A stretch of DNA of 53,160 nucleotides, taken from an uncultured Bacilli bacterium (GTDB lineage Bacteria; Bacillota_I; Bacilli_A; RF39; UBA660). The position numbers and the translations under genes are program-made. Below are positions 25,185 to 33,868 of the stretch, in pieces (positions within the stretch are counted from its first letter, which is position 1; each line of letters begins with the position of its first letter). The notes under the pieces were generated by a model. That model was not told the origin of the DNA, made no database searches, and saw only the letters and a program-made list of their open reading frames with translations. The stretch is taken from NCBI GenBank assembly GCA_934140355.1, contig CAKPBH010000005.1, forward strand, positions 1 through 53,160, in the 5' to 3' direction.

Positions 25185-26840
25185 TTACGTCTCAAAATAA
25201 CTATCGCCAATAAATTCTCTTAAGATAGATAGTTTAGGAACATCATTACTTGGTGCTGGGAGAACTAATTTTAAAATTTCTAGTAAACGAATAGCGGTAT
25301 GATACTCAGGATCCTCTGGAGGTACTGAATACAATAATGGTTCTACATAGGTTTTTAAAACGCTTAATTCATATACTAAAAAGGTATTGAAAATGACGTT
25401 TGCTTCATCTTGATAAGGGAAAACGTATTTTTCTTCTCCCTTTCTAACATCCTGCCAAGAAGATAGCGTTTTTGATGGACTATGTCCTCTTGTACGATAA
25501 TCTCTTACCATTCGTCGAAGTAATCTGATATCAGTTAGACTAATTCGATTATCATTATCAATATTTAAATAGATTAAAGGACTAATATAAATCTTAAATT
25601 TATTTTTCTTCGGAATTTCTTTTGTGATTTCTTCATTTAGTGCATGTAGGCCTTCAACAATTAAAATATCATTATCAGATAGTTTTAAAGGTCGATTGAA
25701 TTCTTTTTTTCCTGTAATAAAATTATAAGTTGGTGTTACAACGGATACTCCTTTTAAAAGTTTTTCCATTTGGTTGTTAAACAATTTGGTGTCGATTGCT
25801 TTTATTCCTTCATAATCTGGTTTACCATCTTCATCTAATGGCGTTTTTTCTCTTTCTTGAAAGTAATCATCCAATGATAGATGATGGGGGCTTAAGCCTA
25901 GTGTTTTTAAATACAATGCTAGTTTTTTAGCGGTTGTTGTTTTTCCGGAGGAAGAGGGGCCAGATAAGAGAACAACCTTGATATTTTCTTTATTTAAAGA
26001 AATTTCTTCAGCGATGGACAAAAGTTTATAATCTTGTAAGATTTCGGCTAGGTTAATGATTTCTCCTGCGCCTTTTTCAATAATTTTCTCATTTAATTCC
26101 CCAATATTATTGATATGAAGTAAATTTCCCCACTTTGCATATTCTTCTAGACTGTTTACATATTTTTCATGATAAGTAAACTTTGTTATTTTTCCATTTG
26201 TATGTGTGAAAGGAAAACGAAGAACAATTCCTTTATCTTCTAATAAAGTTAATTCAAACTTCTTTAAAATACTAGCATCGTTTGGTAAATCGCCAATAAT
26301 ATAGTTATAGATTCCATCAAATTTATATAATTTTACAAAATTAGAAATGGTATAGGATAAAGTTTTTACTTTGTCTTCTCTTTTCAATTTTTTAAAATAT
26401 TCAATTGCTTCAATTCTAGAGGTTTCTAATTGTTCAAAAGGAAGGGCTGCTTCAACCTTAGATTTCATTAATTCTTTAATTTTTTCAACATCTTCAGTGG
26501 TTACTTTTTTGTCAATTTCACAATAAATTCCCTTATCGATTGGGTGTCTAATTTTAATTTTGGTATCTTTTCCTAAGACTCTTAATGTGCAAGTTTCAAA
26601 TAAGAAAATAAGTCCTCTTTCATAAATTTTATTTCCTTGAGGAGTTGTAATATCATATAATTCTAATACACCACTTTTCATAATGGCATCATCATATCCA
26701 ATTAATTGATTTTTAAATTTGGCGCTGATAATGTCAAAAGGATAATCTTTTTTGATATCTTCAATAATTTCTTTTAATTTAATCCCCTTTTTATATTCTC
26801 TTTTTTCTCCATTTTCAAATGTTATAATTATATTGTCCAT
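25185..26840 (-). CDS. Uridine-kinase-like protein with N-terminal TGS and tRNA-synthetase second-domain regions
   Basis: 551 residues. Residues 1-65 resemble a TGS domain. A region like the editing-associated second domain of threonyl-tRNA synthetase follows (about 75-220). From about 285 comes a nucleoside-kinase domain: Walker A GPSSSGKTTT, LSLDDYF, IVEGLHAL and RRMVRDYRTRGHS. The family is widespread in Firmicutes; its kinase part resembles uridine kinase/phosphoribulokinase but the true substrate is not established. GGTGAT precedes the ATG. A strong promoter lies at 26890-26919. Confidence 0.9.
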   Translation of the reverse strand: MDNIIITFENGEKREYKKGIKLKEIIEDIKKDYPFDIISAKFKNQLIGYDDAIMKSGVLELYDITTPQGNKIYERGLIFLFETCTLRVLGKDTKIKIRHPIDKGIYCEIDKKVTTEDVEKIKELMKSKVEAALPFEQLETSRIEAIEYFKKLKREDKVKTLSYTISNFVKLYKFDGIYNYIIGDLPNDASILKKFELTLLEDKGIVLRFPFTHTNGKITKFTYHEKYVNSLEEYAKWGNLLHINNIGELNEKIIEKGAGEIINLAEILQDYKLLSIAEEISLNKENIKVVLLSGPSSSGKTTTAKKLALYLKTLGLSPHHLSLDDYFQEREKTPLDEDGKPDYEGIKAIDTKLFNNQMEKLLKGVSVVTPTYNFITGKKEFNRPLKLSDNDILIVEGLHALNEEITKEIPKKNKFKIYISPLIYLNIDNDNRISLTDIRLLRRMVRDYRTRGHSPSKTLSSWQDVRKGEEKYVFPYQDEANVIFNTFLVYELSVLKTYVEPLLYSVPPEDPEYHTAIRLLEILKLVLPAPSNDVPKLSILREFIGDSYFET

Positions 26841-26889
26841 GTTTGTATCACCATTTTCCTTTTTATTCTTTTACTATTAGTCTATTTCT

Positions 26890-26919
26890 ATTATACAATA
26901 CTTATGTGGAATTTGTCAA
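26890..26919 (-). promoter_or_regulatory. sigma-A promoter of the TGS/uridine-kinase gene
   Basis: On the minus strand TTGACA (26919-26914), an 18-bp spacer, TATAAT (26895-26890). Divergent from clpP. Confidence 0.75.
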
Positions 26920-26974
26920 AAAAAAATCTGAATAAAATCTTAGTTAACAGATTAAACTATTTATAGGTGATGAT

Positions 26975-27553
26975 ATGAATTTAGTTCCAACAGTTATTGA
27001 AAAATCTAATTATGGTGAGAGAGCTTATGATATTTATTCTAGGCTTCTTAAGGATAGGATTATTATTTTAAGTGGTGAGATTGATGATGTGATGTCAAAT
27101 AGTATTGTTGCTCAACTTTTATACTTAGATGGAATTAATCATGATGATATTAGTATTTATATTAATTCTCCTGGTGGTTCTATTACAGCAGGAATGGCAA
27201 TTTATGATACGATGAATTTTATTACTAGCAATGTTAGTACAATTTGCATTGGTATGGCTGCTTCGATGGCTGCATTTCTTTTATCTAGTGGTGAAAAGGG
27301 AAAGAGATATTGTTTAGAAAATGCTGAGGTGATGATTCATCAACCGTTAGGTGGAGCCCAAGGGCAAGCAACGGAAATTAAGATTGCAGCGGAAAGAATA
27401 CTGAAATTAAAAAAGAAATTAAATAAAATTCTTTCTGAAAATACTGGTAAAAGTTTACGTAAAGTAGAAAAAGATACTGAAAGAGATTACTTTATGGAAA
27501 GTAATGAAGCACTAAAATATGGTATTATTGATAAAATATTAAAGAAAAGGTGA
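26975..27553 (+). CDS. clpP: ATP-dependent Clp protease proteolytic subunit
   Basis: 192 residues, the normal length. The catalytic Ser lies in CIGMAASMAAFLL, His in VMIHQPLGGAQGQATEI, and Asp in KDTERDYFMESNEAL. The N-terminus MNLVPTVIEKSNYGERAYDIYSRLL is typical. It forms the double-heptamer protease chamber used by ClpX and ClpC. GGTGATG precedes the ATG. I looked for a CtsR heat-shock operator and saw only one half (GTCAAA at 26915-26920). An IS element begins 8 nt after its stop codon. Confidence 0.96.
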   Translation: MNLVPTVIEKSNYGERAYDIYSRLLKDRIIILSGEIDDVMSNSIVAQLLYLDGINHDDISIYINSPGGSITAGMAIYDTMNFITSNVSTICIGMAASMAAFLLSSGEKGKRYCLENAEVMIHQPLGGAQGQATEIKIAAERILKLKKKLNKILSENTGKSLRKVEKDTERDYFMESNEALKYGIIDKILKKR

Positions 27554-27572
27554 TTTGAAATGCATCCCTTAA

Positions 27573-27596
27573 AGTAGACATTAATAAAAAAGAGGG
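27573..27596 (+). repeat. Left inverted repeat of the IS
   Basis: 24 bp starting AGTAGACATTAA, a perfect inverted copy of 28788-28811. Confidence 0.9.
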
Positions 27597-27646
27597 ACTA
27601 CAAAAATATGATAAAATACATTTCCGAAAGGAGGTGTATTTTTATT

Positions 27647-27937
27647 ATGGCAACAAAAGGACAAAAGTTTAAAACATTTACAAATGAAGAAAGAACTGAA
27701 ATTGTAAGCAAATACATGTCAGGCAAATATTCATATGCAATTTTAGCAAAAGAATATAACATAAGTTGGAAAACTGTAGAAAGCATGGTTAGAAAATTCA
27801 AAAAAACTGGACTAACAATTAAAGACAAAAAAGGTAGAAATAATCAATCACATTTAACTAAAGAAGATTGGAAAGAAAGATATGAAATATTAAAAAAATA
27901 CCAGGCCTTCCTCAAGGCACAACGAGAGAAAAAGTAA
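27647..27937 (+). CDS. IS3-family transposase OrfA (helix-turn-helix)
   Basis: 96 residues from ATG 27647, with AAAGGAGGTG 12 nt upstream; an in-frame ATG at 27608 precedes the Shine-Dalgarno site and is rejected. FTNEERTEIVSKYMSGKYSY, AILAKEYNISWKTVESMVRKF is a helix-turn-helix for binding the IS ends. The helical C-terminus is the leucine-zipper-type region. The codons TTA AAA AAA TAC near the 3' end form a -1 slippery heptamer (see frameshift site). Confidence 0.9.
   Translation: MATKGQKFKTFTNEERTEIVSKYMSGKYSYAILAKEYNISWKTVESMVRKFKKTGLTIKDKKGRNNQSHLTKEDWKERYEILKKYQAFLKAQREKK
27892..27918 (+). promoter_or_regulatory. Programmed -1 frameshift site of the IS
   Basis: Heptamer A AAA AAA (27892-27898) lies in the correct OrfA phase. 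Six nt downstream a hairpin GCCTT-CCTC-AAGGC (27905-27918) could stall the ribosome. OrfB is in the -1 frame and open from the slip site through to its own reading (KIPGLPQGTTREKVTFIN). This would give a fused OrfAB transposase. Confidence 0.75.
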
Positions 27938-27948
27938 CATTTATAAAT

Positions 27949-28770
27949 TTGTATAGAAATAATTATAAACTTACTAACATGTGTGCCGCACTTAATATAA
28001 GTCCTAAAACTTATTATAAGTATAGAAACAAGGAAGATCCTGATTATTATGATTATTTGATAATTAAAGAAATATTTGATGATTCTAAAGGTACATATGG
28101 ATATCGTAGGATTGTTGAAGGCCTACTCCAAAAATATGGTGTAGTTATGAATGGAAAGAAGGTATTGAGAATAATGAAAAAATATAATCTAATGGCTGAA
28201 TATATAAGAAAAGCTAAAATTAAACATAAGAACGAAAGAATCGAAGCTAATGTTAAACCTAATTTATTAAATAGAAATTTCACTACCGATGCATTAAATA
28301 AAGTATGGGATACAGATGTAACGTATTTAATATTTAAAGGTTCTAGAGCTTATTTATCTACAATAATTGATTTATATGATAGACATGTAGTTTCATATGT
28401 AATATCAAAAAGAAATGATTTAAAGCTAGTTATGGATACTTTAAATAAAGCTATATCAAAAGAAAAAGATGTACATGGTTTAATCATTCACAGTGATCAA
28501 GGATTCCAATATACATCTTATGAGTACAAAGCTATATGTGAATCGAATGGAATACAAATTTCCATGTCACGAAAAGGAACGCCAATTGATGATTCTCCAA
28601 TAGAAAGTTGGCATTCACTCCTTAAGAAAGAAACTCTGTACAACAATAATATTACATCTTTACAAGAATATATTCAACTTGTAGAAGAATGGATATTATT
28701 TTACAATACAACTAGACTAAAGTCAAAAATTAAGAAAAAGAGAAAAAATTATACAAAAAGAGAAAAATAA
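27949..28770 (+). CDS. IS3-family transposase OrfB (DDE integrase core)
   Basis: 273 residues as a separate frame from TTG 27949, but probably made as an OrfAB fusion. An HTH_21-like part (FDDSKGTYGYRRIVEGLLQK) precedes the rve core. The DDE residues are D in VWDTDVTYL, D in LIIHSDQGFQYTS, and E in DDSPIESWHSLLKKE, with the K seven residues after that E. All catalytic residues are present and there is no internal stop. Confidence 0.92.
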   Translation: MYRNNYKLTNMCAALNISPKTYYKYRNKEDPDYYDYLIIKEIFDDSKGTYGYRRIVEGLLQKYGVVMNGKKVLRIMKKYNLMAEYIRKAKIKHKNERIEANVKPNLLNRNFTTDALNKVWDTDVTYLIFKGSRAYLSTIIDLYDRHVVSYVISKRNDLKLVMDTLNKAISKEKDVHGLIIHSDQGFQYTSYEYKAICESNGIQISMSRKGTPIDDSPIESWHSLLKKETLYNNNITSLQEYIQLVEEWILFYNTTRLKSKIKKKRKNYTKREK

Positions 28771-28782
28771 TTTTCTCTTTTT
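28754..28782 (+). terminator. Terminator at the end of OrfB
   Basis: AAAAAGAGAAAA pairs with TTTTCTCTTTTT around a loop that includes the stop codon TAA. Confidence 0.7.
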
Positions 28783-28787
28783 AATAA

Positions 28788-28811
28788 CCCTCTTTTTTAT
28801 TAATGTCTACT
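28788..28811 (-). repeat. Right inverted repeat of the IS
   Basis: 24 bp, perfect inverted copy of 27573-27596. Confidence 0.9.
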
Positions 28812-28907
28812 ATTTGGGGTTCACATCATTTTAGAGTTCTTTTTTCATTGAAAAATACTTAAATTTCTTTAACACATAATTTTAGTTTTTAACCACTAAA
28901 CTTTTTC

Positions 28908-29474
28908 TCACAAAAAATCAACTTCTTCTAAATATCTTGCCATTTCATGGTAAATTACCAAAGTTTTTTCAAAATGTTGATAATTTTTTTCATCACTATT
29001 CATCGATTTTGGTAACTTATCTCCATCAAAAATTACAATTCTATCAAATGTTGTCCCTTCTCCTAAAGCTTGTTTTGCAATAGTAGCCTTTTCTTCATTC
29101 ACAAACTGTTTTATTTCTCCATTAGGAGCAGCAAAAGTTAAACATTCTTTTAAGATAATTGATCTATCACTTTTATCCTCCATCAACTTCAATACTTCTT
29201 CGCTAGTCAAATATGTATTAACGTATCTTAAAAATGGGCCAGGAAACCCATTCAAAGCACCAATATAATAACCAACATCAGATTTAATAACTGGTTGATT
29301 TAATTTAGATGCAGCATAAAGTGCCGAATATTTAGACACATCTTCTACATCATAGGACTGAATTTCTGGAGTATCCATTTTTTCATGATACAAATCCACA
29401 TTATAATTTTTAAAAATATCACTAGCAACCTTCCATTTTCCTAAATTACCAGTAACCATCGTAACACTTTTCAT
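28908..29474 (-). CDS. HAM1/RdgB-like non-canonical purine NTP pyrophosphatase
   Basis: 188 residues from ATG 29474 (GAGG upstream at 5 nt). VTMVTGNLGKWKVASDIF is the family's nucleotide-binding start (TGNxxK). IKSDVGYYIGALNGFPGPFLRYV matches the SDSGLxxxALxGxPG motif, and GTTFDRIVIFDGD and RYLEE occupy the expected places. The enzyme hydrolyses ITP/XTP-like nucleotides and keeps them out of DNA. It is more divergent than housekeeping RdgB, for example SDVGYYI in place of SDSGL. Confidence 0.87.
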   Translation of the reverse strand: MKSVTMVTGNLGKWKVASDIFKNYNVDLYHEKMDTPEIQSYDVEDVSKYSALYAASKLNQPVIKSDVGYYIGALNGFPGPFLRYVNTYLTSEEVLKLMEDKSDRSIILKECLTFAAPNGEIKQFVNEEKATIAKQALGEGTTFDRIVIFDGDKLPKSMNSDEKNYQHFEKTLVIYHEMARYLEEVDFL

Positions 29475-29606
29475 CATCACCTCAAAAAAAACTATAAACT
29501 ATTAAAACAAATAATTAATATCTTAAATCTACATTATTTAGTTTATTATTTTCCTAACTTTATTAGAAAATATTTCATTCAAAAGTTTAATCTTTATCAG
29601 TATTTT

Positions 29607-30977
29607 TTATAAATTAACTAAATAATCAACAACATTCACTAAATGAATCCCGTGAGATCCCTTAACTAAAATAATATCCTCTTTTTGAACTAAATTTTTT
29701 AATAAAGAATAACATTCTTCTTCAGAAAAAAAATGATAAACATCTTCTTTACCCATCCCAAGTTCTATTACTCTTTTATCAATTTCACTGGATAACTCTC
29801 CAACGGTAATTAATTTATCAATCTTATTATGAATAACCGCATCCCCTAAATCATAATGAAATTTTAAAGAATATTCTCCAAGCTCTAGCATATCCCCTAA
29901 AATAGCAATTCTTCTCTTATCTGTAACTTTTCCTAATAAATTTAAAGAAGAAACCATGGAGTCATAATTTGCATTATAAGTATCATCAATAATCGTAATT
30001 CCACTTTTACTTATCTTTTTTTCTAATCGATGACTAGATAAATGAAAATTAGAAATCCCCCTCTTAATCAATTCATCCGAAATCTCAAAGATTTTTCCTA
30101 CAACATAAGCCATCAAAGCATTATAAACATAAGCCTTACCACCTACATTAACAAAAACAGAAGAACACTTATTTATGATATCAAAACAACTACTAAAAGC
30201 ATCACTCTTAATAATCTTTGCTCGATTGTCACTATCCTCATCAATAGAGATAACCATTACATCATACTTATCCCTTAACTTAGGAACAACCGAAGATAAC
30301 ATATCATTATCCCCATTTAATACAACCTGATTTCCCTTTAAACCGTCCAATATCTCTAACTTAGCCTTTAAAATATTTTCTCTGCTTCCTAAATTACCAA
30401 TATGAGCCGTCCCTACATTTGTAATAACTGCAACATCAGGCATAGCAATAGAACTAAGTAAATGAATTTCTCCTAAATGGTTCATTCCCATTTCAACAAC
30501 AAGAATTTCATCATCTTCCTTTAAACTCAAAATCGTAAGAGGAACCCCAATATGATTATTATAATTACCACTTGTTTTATGAACGAGATATTTTGTTTCT
30601 AAAACACTAGCAATTAAATCCTTACAACTAGTCTTCCCAACACTACCAGTAATCGCAACAACTTTCCCCTTGAATCTCCTTCTTACCTCACGAGCTAACT
30701 CCTGAATACATTTTAAAGTATCCTCTACTACAACAATAGTAGCATCTCCATAAGTATTTTTATCATACTCTTTATCTAATATACATACACTAGCCCCATT
30801 TTCGATGGCATTTAAATAATAATCACTACCATCAGCCTTCTCTCCCTTTAATCCAACATAAACGTCCCCTTTTTCTACTTTTCTACTATCAATACAAAAA
30901 TTCTCTAATCTTTGGTGAATATCACCACAAATAAGTTTTCCTCCACATAACTCAATAATATCAGATACACAAATCAC
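29607..30977 (-). CDS. murF: UDP-MurNAc-tripeptide D-Ala-D-Ala ligase
   Basis: Adds D-Ala-D-Ala to the peptidoglycan precursor in the cytoplasm. About 456 residues. P-loop AITGSVGKTSCKDL, VVEMGMNHLGEI, TNVGTAHIGNLGSRE, the DDTYNAN motif and GDMLELGE are all in place. I prefer GTG 30977 because AGGTGAT lies 5 nt upstream; the GTG at 30986 directly follows the murE stop and lacks a site. Translated with murE. Confidence 0.95.
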   Translation of the reverse strand: MICVSDIIELCGGKLICGDIHQRLENFCIDSRKVEKGDVYVGLKGEKADGSDYYLNAIENGASVCILDKEYDKNTYGDATIVVVEDTLKCIQELAREVRRRFKGKVVAITGSVGKTSCKDLIASVLETKYLVHKTSGNYNNHIGVPLTILSLKEDDEILVVEMGMNHLGEIHLLSSIAMPDVAVITNVGTAHIGNLGSRENILKAKLEILDGLKGNQVVLNGDNDMLSSVVPKLRDKYDVMVISIDEDSDNRAKIIKSDAFSSCFDIINKCSSVFVNVGGKAYVYNALMAYVVGKIFEISDELIKRGISNFHLSSHRLEKKISKSGITIIDDTYNANYDSMVSSLNLLGKVTDKRRIAILGDMLELGEYSLKFHYDLGDAVIHNKIDKLITVGELSSEIDKRVIELGMGKEDVYHFFSEEECYSLLKNLVQKEDIILVKGSHGIHLVNVVDYLVNL

Positions 30978-30986
30978 ATTTATCAC

Positions 30987-32480
30987 CTACAATATAATTC
31001 CTAATTCCTTCTTTTTCTCTTCACTCATTTCACTAATAATTTCTTTAATAATCACTCTTTCATCAAAAGGATACCTTACTCCATTAATTTCTTGATAATC
31101 CTCATGACCTTTTCCTAAAATCAAAATCACATCTCCATCATGTGCATTTTCAATACTATACCGAATAGCCTCTTTTCTATTATCAATTATGATATACTTT
31201 CCATCCGTCTTCTTCATCCCAACCAAAATATCCTCAATAATTTTACTATTATCTTCATATCTTGGATTATCTGCAGTTAAAATACTAAAATCAGAATACT
31301 TACCACTAATTTCACCACAATCAAATCTTCTCTGACGACTACGATTTCCTCCACAACCAAATACCGTAACAATCCTACTAGGCCTACTCTCTCGAACCGT
31401 CTTTAACACATTCTCCATTGCGATTCCTTGATAAGCATAATCAATTAGCACACTAAACTTCGAAGAAACAGGAACACTCTCCATTCTTCCCTTAACTTTA
31501 ACCACTTCTAAAGCATTCTTCATCTCTGGAATAGATACCCCAAGTAAATCGCAAACACTAATAGCAGCTAAAGCATTATAAGCAGTAAATGTACCCAAAA
31601 TACTAACCATAAAAGTATCTTGAATCTTACCATCAATCTTCATTTCAATTCCAGTAAATCCATTTTTAATTACATTCGCACACTCTACCAAACGATAATT
31701 AGCCCTACTATCTTTTCCATAATAATATTTATCACAAGTAGTTCCTTCCATCATATCAGTAGCATACTCGCTATCCAAATTAAAAATACCTACCTTACAT
31801 TGCTTAAATAATAAACTCTTACAATACTTATAATCTTCAAAGCTCTCATGCTCATCTGTACCAACATGATCCAAACTAAGATTCGTAAATATTGCATAAT
31901 CAAAAATCACATTTACCCATCTTTTTAACTTCAAAGATTGACTAGATACTTCCATTACCAAATAATGAACTCCATGGTCTAACATCTCTCTCATATATTT
32001 AAATACATCATAAGATTCAGGAGAAGTATTCATCGTATGATAAAACTTATCCAAATAAAATACTCCCATCGTACCAATCAAACCACATTCTTTCCCAGAA
32101 GCATTCAAAATATGTTGAATCATCGTACTAGAAGTGGTCTTACCCTTAGTACCCGTAATGGCAATCGTTGTCATCTCCTTATCTGGATAACCAAACAAAG
32201 TACGAGACAAAATAGATAAATCAACCCTTGTATCCTTTAACTTGATAACCGTAACATCTTCCCCCACACTAACATCCGAAGATACCGCAATAACCCGACA
32301 ACCATTCTCTATTGCCTGATCAATATAATCATGCCCATCAACCCGAAAGCCCACTAAAGCCATAAACATAACCCCATCCTGTGCTTTTCTAGAATCATAA
32401 GCAATATCACTTATTTCCGCTTCTAAATTCCCCTGTACCAATTCATAATCTACATCTTTAAGCAATTCTCTTAATTTCAT
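30987..32480 (-). CDS. murE: UDP-MurNAc-L-Ala-D-Glu: diamino acid ligase
   Basis: 497 residues. N-terminal uridine-binding domain with DSRKAQDGVMFMALVGFRVDG; P-loop AITGTKGKTTSSTMI; MEVSSQSLKL; FTNLSLDHVGTDEHESFEDY. ADNPRYED carries DNPR, the motif of enzymes specific for meso-diaminopimelate rather than lysine, so the wall is predicted to be of the mDAP type. GGAGAG precedes the ATG. It is the first gene of the murE-murF unit. Confidence 0.95.
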   Translation of the reverse strand: MKLRELLKDVDYELVQGNLEAEISDIAYDSRKAQDGVMFMALVGFRVDGHDYIDQAIENGCRVIAVSSDVSVGEDVTVIKLKDTRVDLSILSRTLFGYPDKEMTTIAITGTKGKTTSSTMIQHILNASGKECGLIGTMGVFYLDKFYHTMNTSPESYDVFKYMREMLDHGVHYLVMEVSSQSLKLKRWVNVIFDYAIFTNLSLDHVGTDEHESFEDYKYCKSLLFKQCKVGIFNLDSEYATDMMEGTTCDKYYYGKDSRANYRLVECANVIKNGFTGIEMKIDGKIQDTFMVSILGTFTAYNALAAISVCDLLGVSIPEMKNALEVVKVKGRMESVPVSSKFSVLIDYAYQGIAMENVLKTVRESRPSRIVTVFGCGGNRSRQRRFDCGEISGKYSDFSILTADNPRYEDNSKIIEDILVGMKKTDGKYIIIDNRKEAIRYSIENAHDGDVILILGKGHEDYQEINGVRYPFDERVIIKEIISEMSEEKKKELGIIL

Positions 32481-32546
32481 TTTTATCTCTCCATTCTAAT
32501 TTACAAACAATACTTCAATCTACTTAACCTCAATTAAAAAATAATT

Positions 32547-33752
32547 TTAAAAATTATCACTTAACAAAAAATCAAGTAAATTTAAATGAATAATTCCATC
32601 CCTAGATAAATCTTCTTTATCCAAAGAAATAACATACTTATCGTTATCATCATCAATATATCTATATGCCCCAAATTCTCTTTCTTGAGTCTTATCATTT
32701 CCTTTCATTTGATAAGTCACTTGAATATACTTAACAACACCATCCTTCTTAGCTAAAAAATCAACTTCTCCATTTTTAGTCTTACCAATATACACTTCAA
32801 AATCACGATTAATCAATTCATTATAAACAATATTTTCTAAAACAATATAATTCTCAAACTCACGTTTACTATTCTTAATTTGAGCAATCCCCAAATCAGT
32901 TGCATAATACTTATTTAAAGTTTTCAAAACTCCCTTACCAGAAATATCATAACGATAAACTTTCCGAATAATCAAAGCTTTACACAAAGCATCAATATAA
33001 TTATAAAGCGTCTCATTAGAAATCTTTTTATTCTCCCGATTTAAATACTTTATAATATTATCCGCAGAAAATTCTCTACCAGATGTTTCAATCAAATACT
33101 GAAGTATCATATCAAAAAGAAAAGTATCTTTCAAATTCAATCGATTAACAACATCTCTTAAAATAATAGAATCATATACACTATATAAATAATTCTTAAT
33201 ATCAGTAACTTGATTAAAAAAACATCGATTAGGAAGTCCTCCCCATTTTGCATAATCCCAAAAAGTATCCATGTCATAGCCATCTTTTCCTGTTAAATGA
33301 ACATACTCCTGATAAGATAAAGGATTAATATTAAATAAAACATACCTACCAGATAATACAGAAGATAATTCTTTCGATAGCATCTTACTATTAGAACCAG
33401 TCAAAAAAATACTAATATTTGAAATAGAAGCTCTAAGAGAATTGACTACCTTCTCAAAATTATCCACATTTTGTACTTCATCCAAAAACAAATAATACAT
33501 TTGATTATCTTTTATTTTTTCTTTCACATATCCATTAAGTTTTTTATAATCTAATAAATCTTCAAATTCAATATACTCAAAATTAATAAAAATCAAATGA
33601 TCATCATTTATACCATCCTTATCCTTTAATTCCTGCATGATTTGATTTAAAATAACAGATTTACCACATCGCCTAATTCCAACTAATATTTTAATTAAAT
33701 CAGAATGATAAAACCCTCTTATTTTTGATAAATAATTTTCTCTAATCAGCAT
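32547..33752 (-). CDS. AAA ATPase with DUF4143 domain
   Basis: 401 residues from ATG 33752 (GAGGTG at 7 nt); the ATG at 33770 would lie at the transcription start. The N-terminal half is an AAA_14 ATPase: Walker A ILVGIRRCGKSVIL, Walker B YLFLDEVQNV, and sensor IFLTGSNSKML. The C-terminal DUF4143 region ends in a nuclease-like fold (VYIGKTKNGEVDFLAKKDGV, YIQVTYQM). The family is widespread and poorly understood; some members behave like toxin or defence ATPases. It has its own promoter with a palindromic operator-like site. Confidence 0.88.
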   Translation of the reverse strand: MLIRENYLSKIRGFYHSDLIKILVGIRRCGKSVILNQIMQELKDKDGINDDHLIFINFEYIEFEDLLDYKKLNGYVKEKIKDNQMYYLFLDEVQNVDNFEKVVNSLRASISNISIFLTGSNSKMLSKELSSVLSGRYVLFNINPLSYQEYVHLTGKDGYDMDTFWDYAKWGGLPNRCFFNQVTDIKNYLYSVYDSIILRDVVNRLNLKDTFLFDMILQYLIETSGREFSADNIIKYLNRENKKISNETLYNYIDALCKALIIRKVYRYDISGKGVLKTLNKYYATDLGIAQIKNSKREFENYIVLENIVYNELINRDFEVYIGKTKNGEVDFLAKKDGVVKYIQVTYQMKGNDKTQEREFGAYRYIDDDNDKYVISLDKEDLSRDGIIHLNLLDFLLSDNF

Positions 33753-33770
33753 CCCTTTCACCTCAACCAT

Positions 33771-33799
33771 ATTATATAACCATTCTTAAACTTTGTAAA
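33771..33799 (-). promoter_or_regulatory. sigma-A promoter of the AAA/DUF4143 gene
   Basis: On the minus strand TTTACA (33799-33794), 17-bp spacer, TATAAT (33776-33771). The -35 shares three bases with the palindrome at 33797-33826. Confidence 0.75.
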
Positions 33800-33826
33800 G
33801 TTATTACGATTAATCGTAATAACTTT
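33797..33826. promoter_or_regulatory. Perfect 30-bp palindrome, operator-like
   Basis: A perfect inverted repeat centred on TTACGATTAATCGTAA with no loop mismatch. Its edge overlaps the -35 box of the AAA/DUF4143 promoter, an ideal place for a repressor dimer. It could also end the symporter transcript, but no good T-run follows on the minus strand. Confidence 0.65.
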
Positions 33827-33868
33827 TATCAAATGATAAATAAGTACTTTCTTAAAAAAAGAAAAATC

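Larger units (their letters stand above)
27561..28823 (+). mobile_element. Complete IS3-family insertion sequence
   Basis: Two overlapping-frame transposase genes lie between inverted repeats. The 24-bp core 27573-27596 is a perfect inverted match to 28788-28811. Outside it, twelve further bases per side match imperfectly, ending TG...CA (27561 and 28823), the usual IS3 termini. Length is about 1.26 kb. No target duplication is visible next to these ends. The element looks intact and functional. Confidence 0.88.

Noticed and set aside
26915..26920. CtsR heat-shock operator upstream of clpP
   Set aside because: Only one GTCAAA half-site is present; the second half at the required distance is missing, and this half belongs to the divergent -35 box.
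27551..28830. Target-site duplication of the IS element
   Set aside because: The bases next to the inferred ends (GAAA on the left, CATC on the right) do not match; the exact ends are uncertain.
26890..29600. dif site near the base-composition switch
   Set aside because: No 28-bp sequence resembling the Firmicutes dif consensus was found by eye in this stretch.
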